From CAZMGG01 sp964565715 (GTDB taxonomy: Bacteria; Planctomycetota; UBA1135; UBA2386): DNA of 13,249 bases. Position numbers and translations under genes: made by a program. A model generated the notes under the pieces. It saw only the letters and a list, made by a program, of their open reading frames with translations. It ran no database searches and had not been told where the DNA came from. Below, in pieces: positions 6,913 through 12,880 of this stretch (the first letter of the stretch is position 1; the number at the start of each line of letters is the position of its first letter). The stretch spans positions 1 through 13,249 of the forward strand of contig CAZMGG010000146.1 of NCBI GenBank assembly GCA_964565715.1, read 5' to 3'.

Positions 6913-6928
6913 CGGATCGCCCGATCCG
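6913..6928. promoter_or_regulatory. perfect inverted repeat, candidate operator
   Basis: CGGATCG and CGATCCG are perfect complements around a CC spacer. It lies in the 119-bp gap after the sigma-like gene and 62 bp before the membrane-protein start at 6991. The two-base spacer suits a dimeric regulator site better than an RNA hairpin, although a six-pair stem with loop GCCC is possible. It could also be a short intercistronic hairpin. Confidence 0.4.
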
Positions 6929-6990
6929 GCGGCTGCAGCCTCAACTGGTGTCCAGCACAAACGGAATATGAAATCCAGCCGGAGCTCCTG

Positions 6991-7917
6991 ATGCGGAGGC
7001 TGTCCTTGGCCATGCTGGGTCTGGGCTCGCTCATCCTTGTGACATGGTGGCTCTTTTCGGGTAGCCCCAAGCAGGCCGATGGCGAACCCGGACTACCGAT
7101 ACCCTTCGCTACAGCGCCGACAGCAACCCAGGATGCCGCGCGTGCTGTCGCTCATGCTTCATACCCTGTTGACGCCGTTGACTTGGTTCCGGCCCCCCTG
7201 GAAGCGCTTCTGGAAGCTGCACCTCAGGGACGCAAGCCAGCGGATGCGGTACATCCCGATCAGGATCGCGAGTGGGCTGGCTTTCCGCGAACCGCGTTCG
7301 ATCCTGTCGTGGAGCTTGGCAGGGATGCCATCGCGGGGTCTTTCGAGCCTGGGCACCTGATGCGCAACTCTTTCCTGAATCCGTTCGATCTGTACATCGT
7401 CGCCGCCGAGCGCAAGCCATTTGTTGCGTGGGCGGCCGAGGTCCTGCCGCAGCTTCGTAATCTGCAACACGAACTGGCCATGGCACGACGGGATGACATA
7501 CTGGCGGCCCGCGCAGTGGCTCGGCCCTGTCGATTCGATGACATGCCTGTGGAACAGCAGGAGACTCTGAACAGGAGGTTGCCTGCTCTCATGAAGTCGC
7601 GTAATGCCCTGTTCGAAAAGGCGGGCATTCCCCCCATTGACGAGCAGCAAATGAGGAGCGCTCTGGCCTACGAGTACTTCTCCGATCTGGATCGGAGCGA
7701 AGCCACGCCAAAGTGGAAGACTGTGAGCCTCGAGGGGTCAGTTCTGCGCATTCCGATCGAGGCAATGTCTCGGTCGCAAGGTCTGCAAGACCATGCACGA
7801 ATGATGCGCATGCAAATCGCCTGTCAACTTGTCGCATGGTTCGAAGCTGTTGGCTGTCTGGACAGCACTCGTGTGCTGGAGATCGTTGCACGCATCAATT
7901 CCACCTTCATCAAGTAG
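6991..7917 (+). CDS. single-pass membrane protein of unknown function
   Basis: Protein of 308 residues that I do not recognise. The start at 6991 is chosen because GGAG at 6981-6984 lies six bases upstream and the product then begins with MRR and a hydrophobic segment at about 5-23 (LSLAMLGLGSLILVTWWLF). The in-frame ATG at 6889 has no ribosome binding site and would bury this anchor. The rest is soluble and probably extracytoplasmic: a Pro/Ala-rich linker to about residue 85, then helical stretches such as VAWAAEVLPQLRNLQHELAM and a C-terminal helix ending in INSTFIK. There are only three cysteines and no HxxxCxxC zinc motif, so it is not a standard ZAS anti-sigma factor, even though it follows a sigma-like gene. 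It is probably cotranscribed with the next gene, 18 bp away. GC is lower than in the flanking regions. Confidence 0.7.
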   Translation: MRRLSLAMLGLGSLILVTWWLFSGSPKQADGEPGLPIPFATAPTATQDAARAVAHASYPVDAVDLVPAPLEALLEAAPQGRKPADAVHPDQDREWAGFPRTAFDPVVELGRDAIAGSFEPGHLMRNSFLNPFDLYIVAAERKPFVAWAAEVLPQLRNLQHELAMARRDDILAARAVARPCRFDDMPVEQQETLNRRLPALMKSRNALFEKAGIPPIDEQQMRSALAYEYFSDLDRSEATPKWKTVSLEGSVLRIPIEAMSRSQGLQDHARMMRMQIACQLVAWFEAVGCLDSTRVLEIVARINSTFIK

Positions 7918-7935
7918 TTACAGGAGTCAGAGATC

Positions 7936-8472
7936 ATGCGTACCTTTGTGATGCTGAGTATCGCTGCCGTGCTCGCCGGGCCTCACTTGGCTCATGGCTT
8001 GCGCGGGCCATCGCACTCTTCAGGGCCTCGCCATGTGCCACTCCAGGTGGCCACAGACTGTGAGACCTATGGTGAGCTGGTGTCGGGATGTCGAGCGATC
8101 CTTGTCGACACTTCTATCGGTGCCAACTGCGAGGCTGAGGTCGGCCTTCTTGTTGTGGAGAACGAAGCCCCGTTGGTATCGCACGGCAAGTGTCAGTGCA
8201 ACGGTGCCACGCCCGCGCAGTGCGTTGAGAAGGACAAATGCGAGTCTGGAAGGTCGTGGACGGCCAGCGTCAATTCTCCATACACTCTTTGGTTTGGAGG
8301 GACATCCTACGGCCAGTCGTACTCGACTGCGACGTGCTATGTGAAGGGCTGCAACCTCATTAGCCATGATCATCTTCAGATAAAGAATGCTAGTGGCCAA
8401 GTTGTATGTGAATTCGATGTGGGAGCGGCGTGCACCGAGTGTCACATCCTCTCGTGCGAGGCGGGCGACTGA
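7936..8472 (+). CDS. secreted cysteine-rich protein of unknown function
   Basis: Protein of 178 residues with a signal peptide: MRTF, then a hydrophobic core to about residue 14, with likely cleavage near AHG at 19-21. AGGAG at 7922-7926 is nine bases upstream of the ATG. The mature part has 13 cysteines (42, 52, 65, 86, 88, 96, 102, 134, 139, 158, 166, 169, 174), including KCQCNG and ACTECH, so a disulfide-stapled extracellular fold is likely; the odd number leaves at least one Cys free or intermolecular. Between about 105 and 135 it is rich in Ser, Thr, Tyr and Gly. I recognise no family. It starts 18 bp after the membrane protein gene and ends 69 bp before the convergent MATE gene, so it closes the sigma/membrane/secreted unit. 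Base composition is among the least GC-rich here (53% in one 60-base line), suggesting a different history from its neighbours. Confidence 0.75.
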   Translation: MRTFVMLSIAAVLAGPHLAHGLRGPSHSSGPRHVPLQVATDCETYGELVSGCRAILVDTSIGANCEAEVGLLVVENEAPLVSHGKCQCNGATPAQCVEKDKCESGRSWTASVNSPYTLWFGGTSYGQSYSTATCYVKGCNLISHDHLQIKNASGQVVCEFDVGAACTECHILSCEAGD

Positions 8473-8541
8473 GGCGCGTGCGCGTAGGCAAGCTGGGGGT
8501 AACTGGGCCGTGCAGGACCGTGGCATCGACGCCCGCGTTCT

Positions 8542-9936
8542 CTAGTCGACCTGCAGCCGCACGTGCTCGCCGGAAAACCGCGCCCGCACCACCACCAGCA
8601 GCGCCAGCGCCACCGCCCACAATCCCACGACCAACCCCCACCACAGGCCCTGCGGGCCATGCCCCAGCGAGAAACCGAACACGCAGCCGAGCGGCAAGCC
8701 GAGCACCCAGAAGCCCACCACGTTGCACAGGACCGGCGAGCGCGTGTCGCCGGCACCGCGCAGGCAGCCGATCGCCACCACCTGCACGCCGTCGCCGAGC
8801 TGGAACACGCCGGCGATCGGCAGCAGCAGCGCCGCCTGGGCCAGCACGCCGGGCTGGTCGGTGAACAGGTGCGCCAGCGGTCGCGGCAGCAGCAGGAACA
8901 GCGCCGCGAAGCCGGCCATCACCAAAGCACCGATGGCGAGCGCCATGCCGGCGCTGCGGCGCGCCGCCGCCGCGTCGTTGCGGCCGATCGCCCAGCCGAC
9001 CCGCACGGCGGCGGCCGAGCCGAGGCCGAGCGGCACCATGAAGCTCATCGACGCCAGTTGGATCGCCACCTGGTGGCCGCCGGCCTCGGCGTCGCCGAAG
9101 GTCGCCACCAGCAGCGCGGTGGCGGCGAACACGCCCATCTCCAGGGCGAACTGGGCGCCGACCGGCAGGCCCAGCCGCAGCAGGCGGCCGAGGCCGCGCC
9201 AGGCGAGCGCCCGGGCGCGGTGCAGGGGCTGCAGGGCCGTGCGCAGGGCCGGGCCCAGCGTGCGCCAGCCGAGCCCCAGGAGGCACAAAGCCATCAGCCA
9301 GCGGCAGCAGACCGTGGCCCAGGCGGCGCCGTGCACGCCCAGTTCGGGCAGGCCGAGGTGGCCGAAGATCAGGACCCAGTCGGCTCCCGCGTTGAGCAGG
9401 TTGCCGAGCAGGATCGTCACCACCTGCGGCCGCAGGGAACCGCGCGCCGAGAGGCCCTGGCGCAGGGCGTGGAACCAGAGGAAGGGCAGGAAGCCCAGCG
9501 TGTTGATCCGCGCGTAGGCGGCCGCGTCGGGCACCAGTTCCGGGCGCTGGCCGAGCCAGAGCAGCAGGGTGTCGGCAGGCAGCAGGAGCGCCATGGCCGG
9601 CAGGGCCAGCAGGACGGCGAGCCAGAGACTGCGCAGCAGCACGCGGGCGTAGCCGTCGTCGTCGCTCGCCCCGGTGGCCTGGGAGAGCAGCGGGTCGGCG
9701 GCGGTGAGCACGCCCATGCCGAACACCAGGGCCGCCCAGCTCAGCGTGTTGCCGACCGACATGGCGGCCAGGGCCTCGGCGCGGTAGTGGCCGAGCAGGC
9801 CAATGTCGACGGCGTTCATCGCCATCATGCCGAGCTGCACGAGCGCGATGGGCGCGCCGAGCGCCAGCAGGGCCCGCAGCTCGCCGAGGCGGCCCGCGGC
9901 GCGGGCGGCGGGGTGCTGGGGGGCAGGGGCGTGCAT
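8542..9936 (-). CDS. MATE family multidrug/toxin efflux transporter
   Basis: Integral membrane protein of 464 residues, the usual length for MATE exporters, with about twelve hydrophobic segments. Members expel cationic drugs or metabolites in exchange for Na+ or H+. The N-terminal repeat shows MMAMNAVDIGLLGHYRAEAL (37-56) followed by AMSVGN, matching the family's TM1-TM2 signature, then DPLLSQATGA (81-90), the usual LVSQAFGAG element. The second half repeats the pattern (GLPVGAQFALEMGVF, later GCLRGAGDTRSP). ATG at 9936 is chosen; a TTG at 9975 in the same frame would add 13 uninformative residues. No clear Shine-Dalgarno sequence is visible. It diverges from the ferredoxin gene with 80 bp between starts and converges on the Cys-rich gene. 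The substrate is unknown and the neighbours do not suggest one. Confidence 0.93.
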   Translation of the reverse strand: MHAPAPQHPAARAAGRLGELRALLALGAPIALVQLGMMAMNAVDIGLLGHYRAEALAAMSVGNTLSWAALVFGMGVLTAADPLLSQATGASDDDGYARVLLRSLWLAVLLALPAMALLLPADTLLLWLGQRPELVPDAAAYARINTLGFLPFLWFHALRQGLSARGSLRPQVVTILLGNLLNAGADWVLIFGHLGLPELGVHGAAWATVCCRWLMALCLLGLGWRTLGPALRTALQPLHRARALAWRGLGRLLRLGLPVGAQFALEMGVFAATALLVATFGDAEAGGHQVAIQLASMSFMVPLGLGSAAAVRVGWAIGRNDAAAARRSAGMALAIGALVMAGFAALFLLLPRPLAHLFTDQPGVLAQAALLLPIAGVFQLGDGVQVVAIGCLRGAGDTRSPVLCNVVGFWVLGLPLGCVFGFSLGHGPQGLWWGLVVGLWAVALALLVVVRARFSGEHVRLQVD

Positions 9937-10016
9937 GGGGGCGAGGACTCTGGCCGTTGCGCGGCTGGCCTGCAAGGGCGTGGCGCGGGCGGGGCCTGGC
10001 GCTACCGTTCGGGCCG

Positions 10017-10397
10017 ATGAGCGACGCCAAGGACGAACGGGCGAGCCAGGCGCGGCTTGCCGGCAAGATCGGCGTGCCGGTGGCGCGCCGGCACGTGCTG
10101 CTGTGCTGCGACCAGAGCGAGCCGAAGTGCTGCGACAAGGAGCGCGGCCTGCGGGCGTGGCAGTTCCTGAAGGCGCGGCTGAAGGAGCTGGGGCTCAGCG
10201 AGCAGGGCGGCGTGCTGCGTTCGAAGGTCAACTGCCTGCGGATCTGCCAGGGCGGGCCGATCGCGGTGGTCTACCCCGAGGGCGCGTGGTACGGCGGCTG
10301 CGATCCCGAGGTGCTCGAGCAGATCGTGCAGGAGCACGTGATCGGCGGGCGCGTGGTGGAGGCGCACCGGATCGCCGAGCGGCGGCTGCAGCCCTAG
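10017..10397 (+). CDS. (2Fe-2S) ferredoxin domain protein, thioredoxin-like fold
   Basis: Small electron-transfer protein of 126 residues of the thioredoxin-like [2Fe-2S] ferredoxin type. RHVLLCCDQSEPKCCDKE (25-42) supplies the first cysteine pair region (C30/C31 and C38/C39). VNCLRICQGGPIAVVYPEG (71-89) supplies C73 and C77 in the CxxxC spacing typical of this family, followed by WYGGC and the characteristic VLEQIVQEHVIGGRVV segment. The doubled cysteines CC...CC also occur in relatives annotated simply as ferredoxin in cyanobacteria and planctomycetes, as far as I recall. The start is chosen at the ATG at 10017, which gives a family-length protein; no Shine-Dalgarno sequence is seen, so a leaderless or weakly initiated message is possible. 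The redox partner is unknown: no hydrogenase or oxidoreductase lies beside it. Its TAG overlaps the stop of the convergent deacetylase gene. Confidence 0.92.
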   Translation: MSDAKDERASQARLAGKIGVPVARRHVLLCCDQSEPKCCDKERGLRAWQFLKARLKELGLSEQGGVLRSKVNCLRICQGGPIAVVYPEGAWYGGCDPEVLEQIVQEHVIGGRVVEAHRIAERRLQP

Positions 10398-11347
10398 GCG
10401 CGGGTGGTGGCGAACGGGCCCATCGGCCCGACGGCGAAGGTTGTGGTGAGCTGGGTGAGCAGGTGCTCGAGCAGTTCCTGCTTCTGCGGCCAGCCGAGGT
10501 CCATGCCGGGGAAGAACTGCAGGTCCGGGTGCTCGTCGCCGCCGACCAGGTCGAGGCTGTGCAGCAGGTAGCTCGGCGGCAGGCGGGTGAGCCGGCAGAG
10601 GCGGAGCCCGAGGCCGAGCCAGAGGCGGGCCAGGAGCGCCGAGCGGCGGCGGAGCCAGGCGACGTAGCTGAAGTGGAAGGGCGCGCGCAGCAGCGGGATC
10701 GTCGTCACCGGGATCTCGAGCAGGCCCGGGTGGGCGGCGTTCGGCCGGGCGCGCTGGCTGCGCAGCACGTCGCGGAGGCGGCCGAACATGGCCCCGCGGT
10801 CCTGCTTCTCCTGCCGGCTCATGGGGGAGCTGCAGAAGTAGTAGAGGCGGGCGAGCGGGCCGAGCCAGGTGGGCAGCGCGCTGCCGTCGTAGCGGAAGCC
10901 GAGGTCGGCGAGGACGGCCGGGGTGTGCGGGTTCTGGGCGAAGCCCGGCGCGCGGAAGCCGGTGGGCCGCACCCCCAGGTGCTGGCCGGTGAGGTCGATG
11001 GCGCGCTGCAGTTCGTCGCGCAGGCGGTCCTTCGGCAGGGTGGCGAAGGTGGGTTCGTGCCAGTAGGAGTGGCAGCCGATCTCGTGGCCCTGGGCGACCA
11101 GGGGGCGGATGGCGGCGACGCGGGCCGGATCCTCCAGGTCGCGGGCGATGACGAAGAGGGTGAGGCGGACCTGGTGGCGGTCGAGCAGGGCGTGCAGGCG
11201 CTCGCAGACGAGCGGGATCACCGAGGGGGTCTGTTCCCAGCCCGGCCGGCCGGCGGCCCGCAGGTAGGTCCACGCGTCGTCGAGGTCGAGCGACAGGGTG
11301 CACGGCAGGCGGCCGGTGGCGGGCGTGGGTGAGGTGCGGGCGGGCAT
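10394..11347 (-). CDS. polysaccharide deacetylase (NodB homology) family protein
   Basis: Predicted metal-dependent carbohydrate esterase 4-type enzyme of 317 residues that would remove acetyl groups from an N-acetylated or O-acetylated glycan. The ATG at 11347 is preferred to a GTG at 11362; neither has a good ribosome binding site. Motif 1 is SLDLDDAW (19-26), with the catalytic/metal aspartates at 23-24. Motif 2 is GHEIGCHSYWHEPT (87-100), with metal ligands His93 and His97. Motif 3 is GFRAPGF (130-136) with Arg132. Motif 4 probably includes LLHSLDLVG (261-269) with His263. No signal peptide is visible, so it may act in the cytoplasm or at the inner membrane face on a lipid-linked precursor, as PuuE/DUF3473-like surface-polysaccharide members do. 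A hydrophobic, Arg-flanked patch at about 230-252 may be peripheral to the membrane. No glycosyltransferases are visible nearby to name the glycan. Confidence 0.88.
   Translation of the reverse strand: MPARTSPTPATGRLPCTLSLDLDDAWTYLRAAGRPGWEQTPSVIPLVCERLHALLDRHQVRLTLFVIARDLEDPARVAAIRPLVAQGHEIGCHSYWHEPTFATLPKDRLRDELQRAIDLTGQHLGVRPTGFRAPGFAQNPHTPAVLADLGFRYDGSALPTWLGPLARLYYFCSSPMSRQEKQDRGAMFGRLRDVLRSQRARPNAAHPGLLEIPVTTIPLLRAPFHFSYVAWLRRRSALLARLWLGLGLRLCRLTRLPPSYLLHSLDLVGGDEHPDLQFFPGMDLGWPQKQELLEHLLTQLTTTFAVGPMGPFATTRA
10415..10430 (+). terminator. possible hairpin after the ferredoxin gene
   Basis: CGGGCC (10415-10420) and GGCCCG (10425-10430) form a perfect six-pair stem with loop CATC, 18 bases past the ferredoxin stop. 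No T-run follows. It also lies inside the last codons of the deacetylase gene on the other strand, where it encodes GPMGP, so it may be coincidence. Confidence 0.25.
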
Positions 11348-11387
11348 CAGCAGGCTCGACACGGGGCGGCTATCGGCAGGGTGGGGC

Positions 11388-11455
11388 AGAACGCCGTTCT
11401 GGAATCCTGTCCAGATGTGGATGGGGTGTGGGGAGAACGACGCAGTTCGCGTTCT
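11388..11455. promoter_or_regulatory. paired AGAAC/GTTCT inverted repeats upstream of the Y-family polymerase
   Basis: AGAAC (11388-11392) and GTTCT (11396-11400) form a perfect inverted repeat with spacer GCC. A second AGAAC (11434-11438) and GTTCT (11451-11455) form another with a 12-base spacer, which contains an extra AGTTC (11444-11448). They lie in the 252-bp divergent gap between the deacetylase and polymerase starts. GAAC/GTTC half-sites are used by LexA in several phyla, and SOS control of a translesion polymerase would make sense. The spacings here do not match a LexA box I know, so the regulator is an inference. Confidence 0.4.
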
Positions 11456-11599
11456 GACAGACTCTTGCGGCGATCGGTGGAATGTGGATGAGGGCCCGAC
11501 GGGAGCATTGGCGCCGGGCCGGATGCGGGGAACGGTCGCTCGGGCGCCCTGCCCGGCGGCTGGAATTGTGTTCGTGAAATGTTAGGTATCGCAGGTCCC

Positions 11600-12856
11600 A
11601 TGGACCGGCGCATCCTCCACCTCGACATCGATGCCTTCCTGGCCTCCCTCGAGCAGATCCGCGACCCCACCCTGCGCGGCAGGCCGGTGGTGGTGGGTTC
11701 CGGGGTGGTGGCGTCGCGGTCCTACGAGGCGAAGCTGCGGGGCGTCGAGACCGCCATGGGCGTGGCGGCGGCCCGGGCGAAGTGCCCAGGCCTCGTGGTG
11801 CGGGATGGCGACGCCCGGCTGGCCGAGCGCTACCGGCAGAAGGTCGCCGAGGTGGTGGGGCGCTACTCGCCGGTGGTGGAGCAGACCTCGCTCGACGATC
11901 TCTACGCCGACCTGACCGGCAGCCCGTTCCGCTGCCAGACCGCGGTGAGCGAGCCCACCGCCGCCAGCGGCGAGCAGTCCCTGGTGCCGCTCTGCCAGGA
12001 GCTGCGGGCGGCGGTGCGGGAGGCCACCGGGCTGTCGGTGGCCCAGGGGCTGGGGGCGACCCGCACGGTGGCGCGGCTCGCCACCACGAAGGCCAAGCCC
12101 GGCGGCATCTGCGAGGTCCCGCCGGGCCACGAACGGGAGTTCCTCGGCGACTTCCCGATCGGCGCGCTGCCCGGGGTGGGCAGGCGCAGCGAGGAGCTGC
12201 TGCTGCGGCTCGGCATCCGCACCATCGCCGAGCTGTGGCCGGTGGAGAAGGGCCTGCTGGTGCAGACCTTCGGCGCCCGCGGCGAGGACCTCTACTGGCG
12301 CTGCCGCGGGCTCGATGCGGCGCCGGTGCGCAGCACGCCGACCCTGCAGAGCATCAGCCGCGAGACCTCGTTCGAGCCCGCGGCCGACGACCTCGGCCAG
12401 CAGACCGGCTTCCTGCGGGCGATGCTCGGCTACCTGCTGGATCGCGCGGCGGCGGCGCTGCGGGCGCAGCGGCTGCGCTGCCGGACGGTGCAGGTGCGGG
12501 TCCGGCACGTCGATGGCGTCACCGGCGAGCGCAGCCGGTCGCTGGGCCACGCCAGCGACCGCACCGACGAACTGGCGGTGCTGGCGCAGGAGCTGCTGAC
12601 CGTGCTGCTGCAGCGGCGCGTGCTGGTGCGGCTGCTCGGCGTCACGCTGTCGGCGCTGGAGAGGCCCGGCGTGCTGCAGGGCGAGCTGTTCCAGGGCCCG
12701 GAGCAGAAGCGGGCCGGGCTGTTCCCGGCGATCGACGCGATCCGCGCCCGCCACGGCTTCGGCAAGGTGGTGGTGGGCTCGGCCGCCGGCCTGCTGGGCG
12801 TGCTGCCGCAGGGCCCGCACGGCTTCCGGCTGCGCACGCCGTCGCTCAGCCAGTGA
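11600..12856 (+). CDS. dinB: Y-family DNA polymerase (DinB/Pol IV type) with atypical active site
   Basis: Translesion DNA polymerase of 418 residues. ATG at 11600 gives the standard N-terminus MDRRILHLDIDAF; an ATG at 11579 is possible but has no ribosome binding site. Palm metal ligands Asp9 and Asp11 are present. The fingers show SYEAKLRGV (41-49), the second palm motif is QTSLDDLYADLTG (95-107), KAKPGG (164-169) matches the AKPxG segment, FPIGALPGVGRRSEELL (185-201) is the helix-hairpin-helix thumb, and SISRETSFEP (251-260) opens the little finger. QGELF (360-364) sits where DinB proteins carry a QLxLF clamp-binding motif, before the AIDAIRARHG segment. Odd points: Leu14 replaces the aromatic steric gate, Lys45 replaces the triphosphate-contacting Arg, and Asp100 replaces the catalytic Glu. 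Family membership is firm; orthology to E. coli dinB is not. Damage-induced control is suggested by upstream inverted repeats. Confidence 0.9.
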   Translation: MDRRILHLDIDAFLASLEQIRDPTLRGRPVVVGSGVVASRSYEAKLRGVETAMGVAAARAKCPGLVVRDGDARLAERYRQKVAEVVGRYSPVVEQTSLDDLYADLTGSPFRCQTAVSEPTAASGEQSLVPLCQELRAAVREATGLSVAQGLGATRTVARLATTKAKPGGICEVPPGHEREFLGDFPIGALPGVGRRSEELLLRLGIRTIAELWPVEKGLLVQTFGARGEDLYWRCRGLDAAPVRSTPTLQSISRETSFEPAADDLGQQTGFLRAMLGYLLDRAAAALRAQRLRCRTVQVRVRHVDGVTGERSRSLGHASDRTDELAVLAQELLTVLLQRRVLVRLLGVTLSALERPGVLQGELFQGPEQKRAGLFPAIDAIRARHGFGKVVVGSAAGLLGVLPQGPHGFRLRTPSLSQ

Positions 12857-12880
12857 GCCGGGCGACGGCGCCGGGCTCAC
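12853..12880. terminator. bidirectional hairpin spanning both convergent stop codons
   Basis: GTGAGCC (12853-12859) pairs with GGCTCAC (12874-12880). After one G-G mismatch, GGCG (12861-12864) pairs with CGCC (12869-12872) around loop ACGG. The TGA stops of the polymerase (12854-12856) and of the minus-strand permease (12879-12877) lie inside the two arms. No T-run follows on either strand. The symmetry and the place between convergent genes suggest a shared terminator. Confidence 0.5.

Noticed and set aside
6991..7917. The membrane protein as a classical anti-sigma factor
   Set aside because: It lacks the HxxxCxxC zinc motif and a cytoplasmic N-terminal domain; the membrane segment is at the very N-terminus. 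The link to the sigma-like gene is only positional.
9937..9975. TTG at 9975 as the MATE start
   Set aside because: TTG starts are rare, the added 13 residues are not family-like, and no ribosome binding site precedes it.
8563..10020. A 485-residue plus-strand frame opposite the MATE gene
   Set aside because: It is a Gln/His/Arg-rich antisense shadow. The minus strand has clear MATE motifs and membrane segments.
11363..11599. tRNA or small RNA gene in the gap before the polymerase
   Set aside because: I found no T-loop consensus, cloverleaf arms or CCA end. The inverted repeats are better explained as protein-binding sites.
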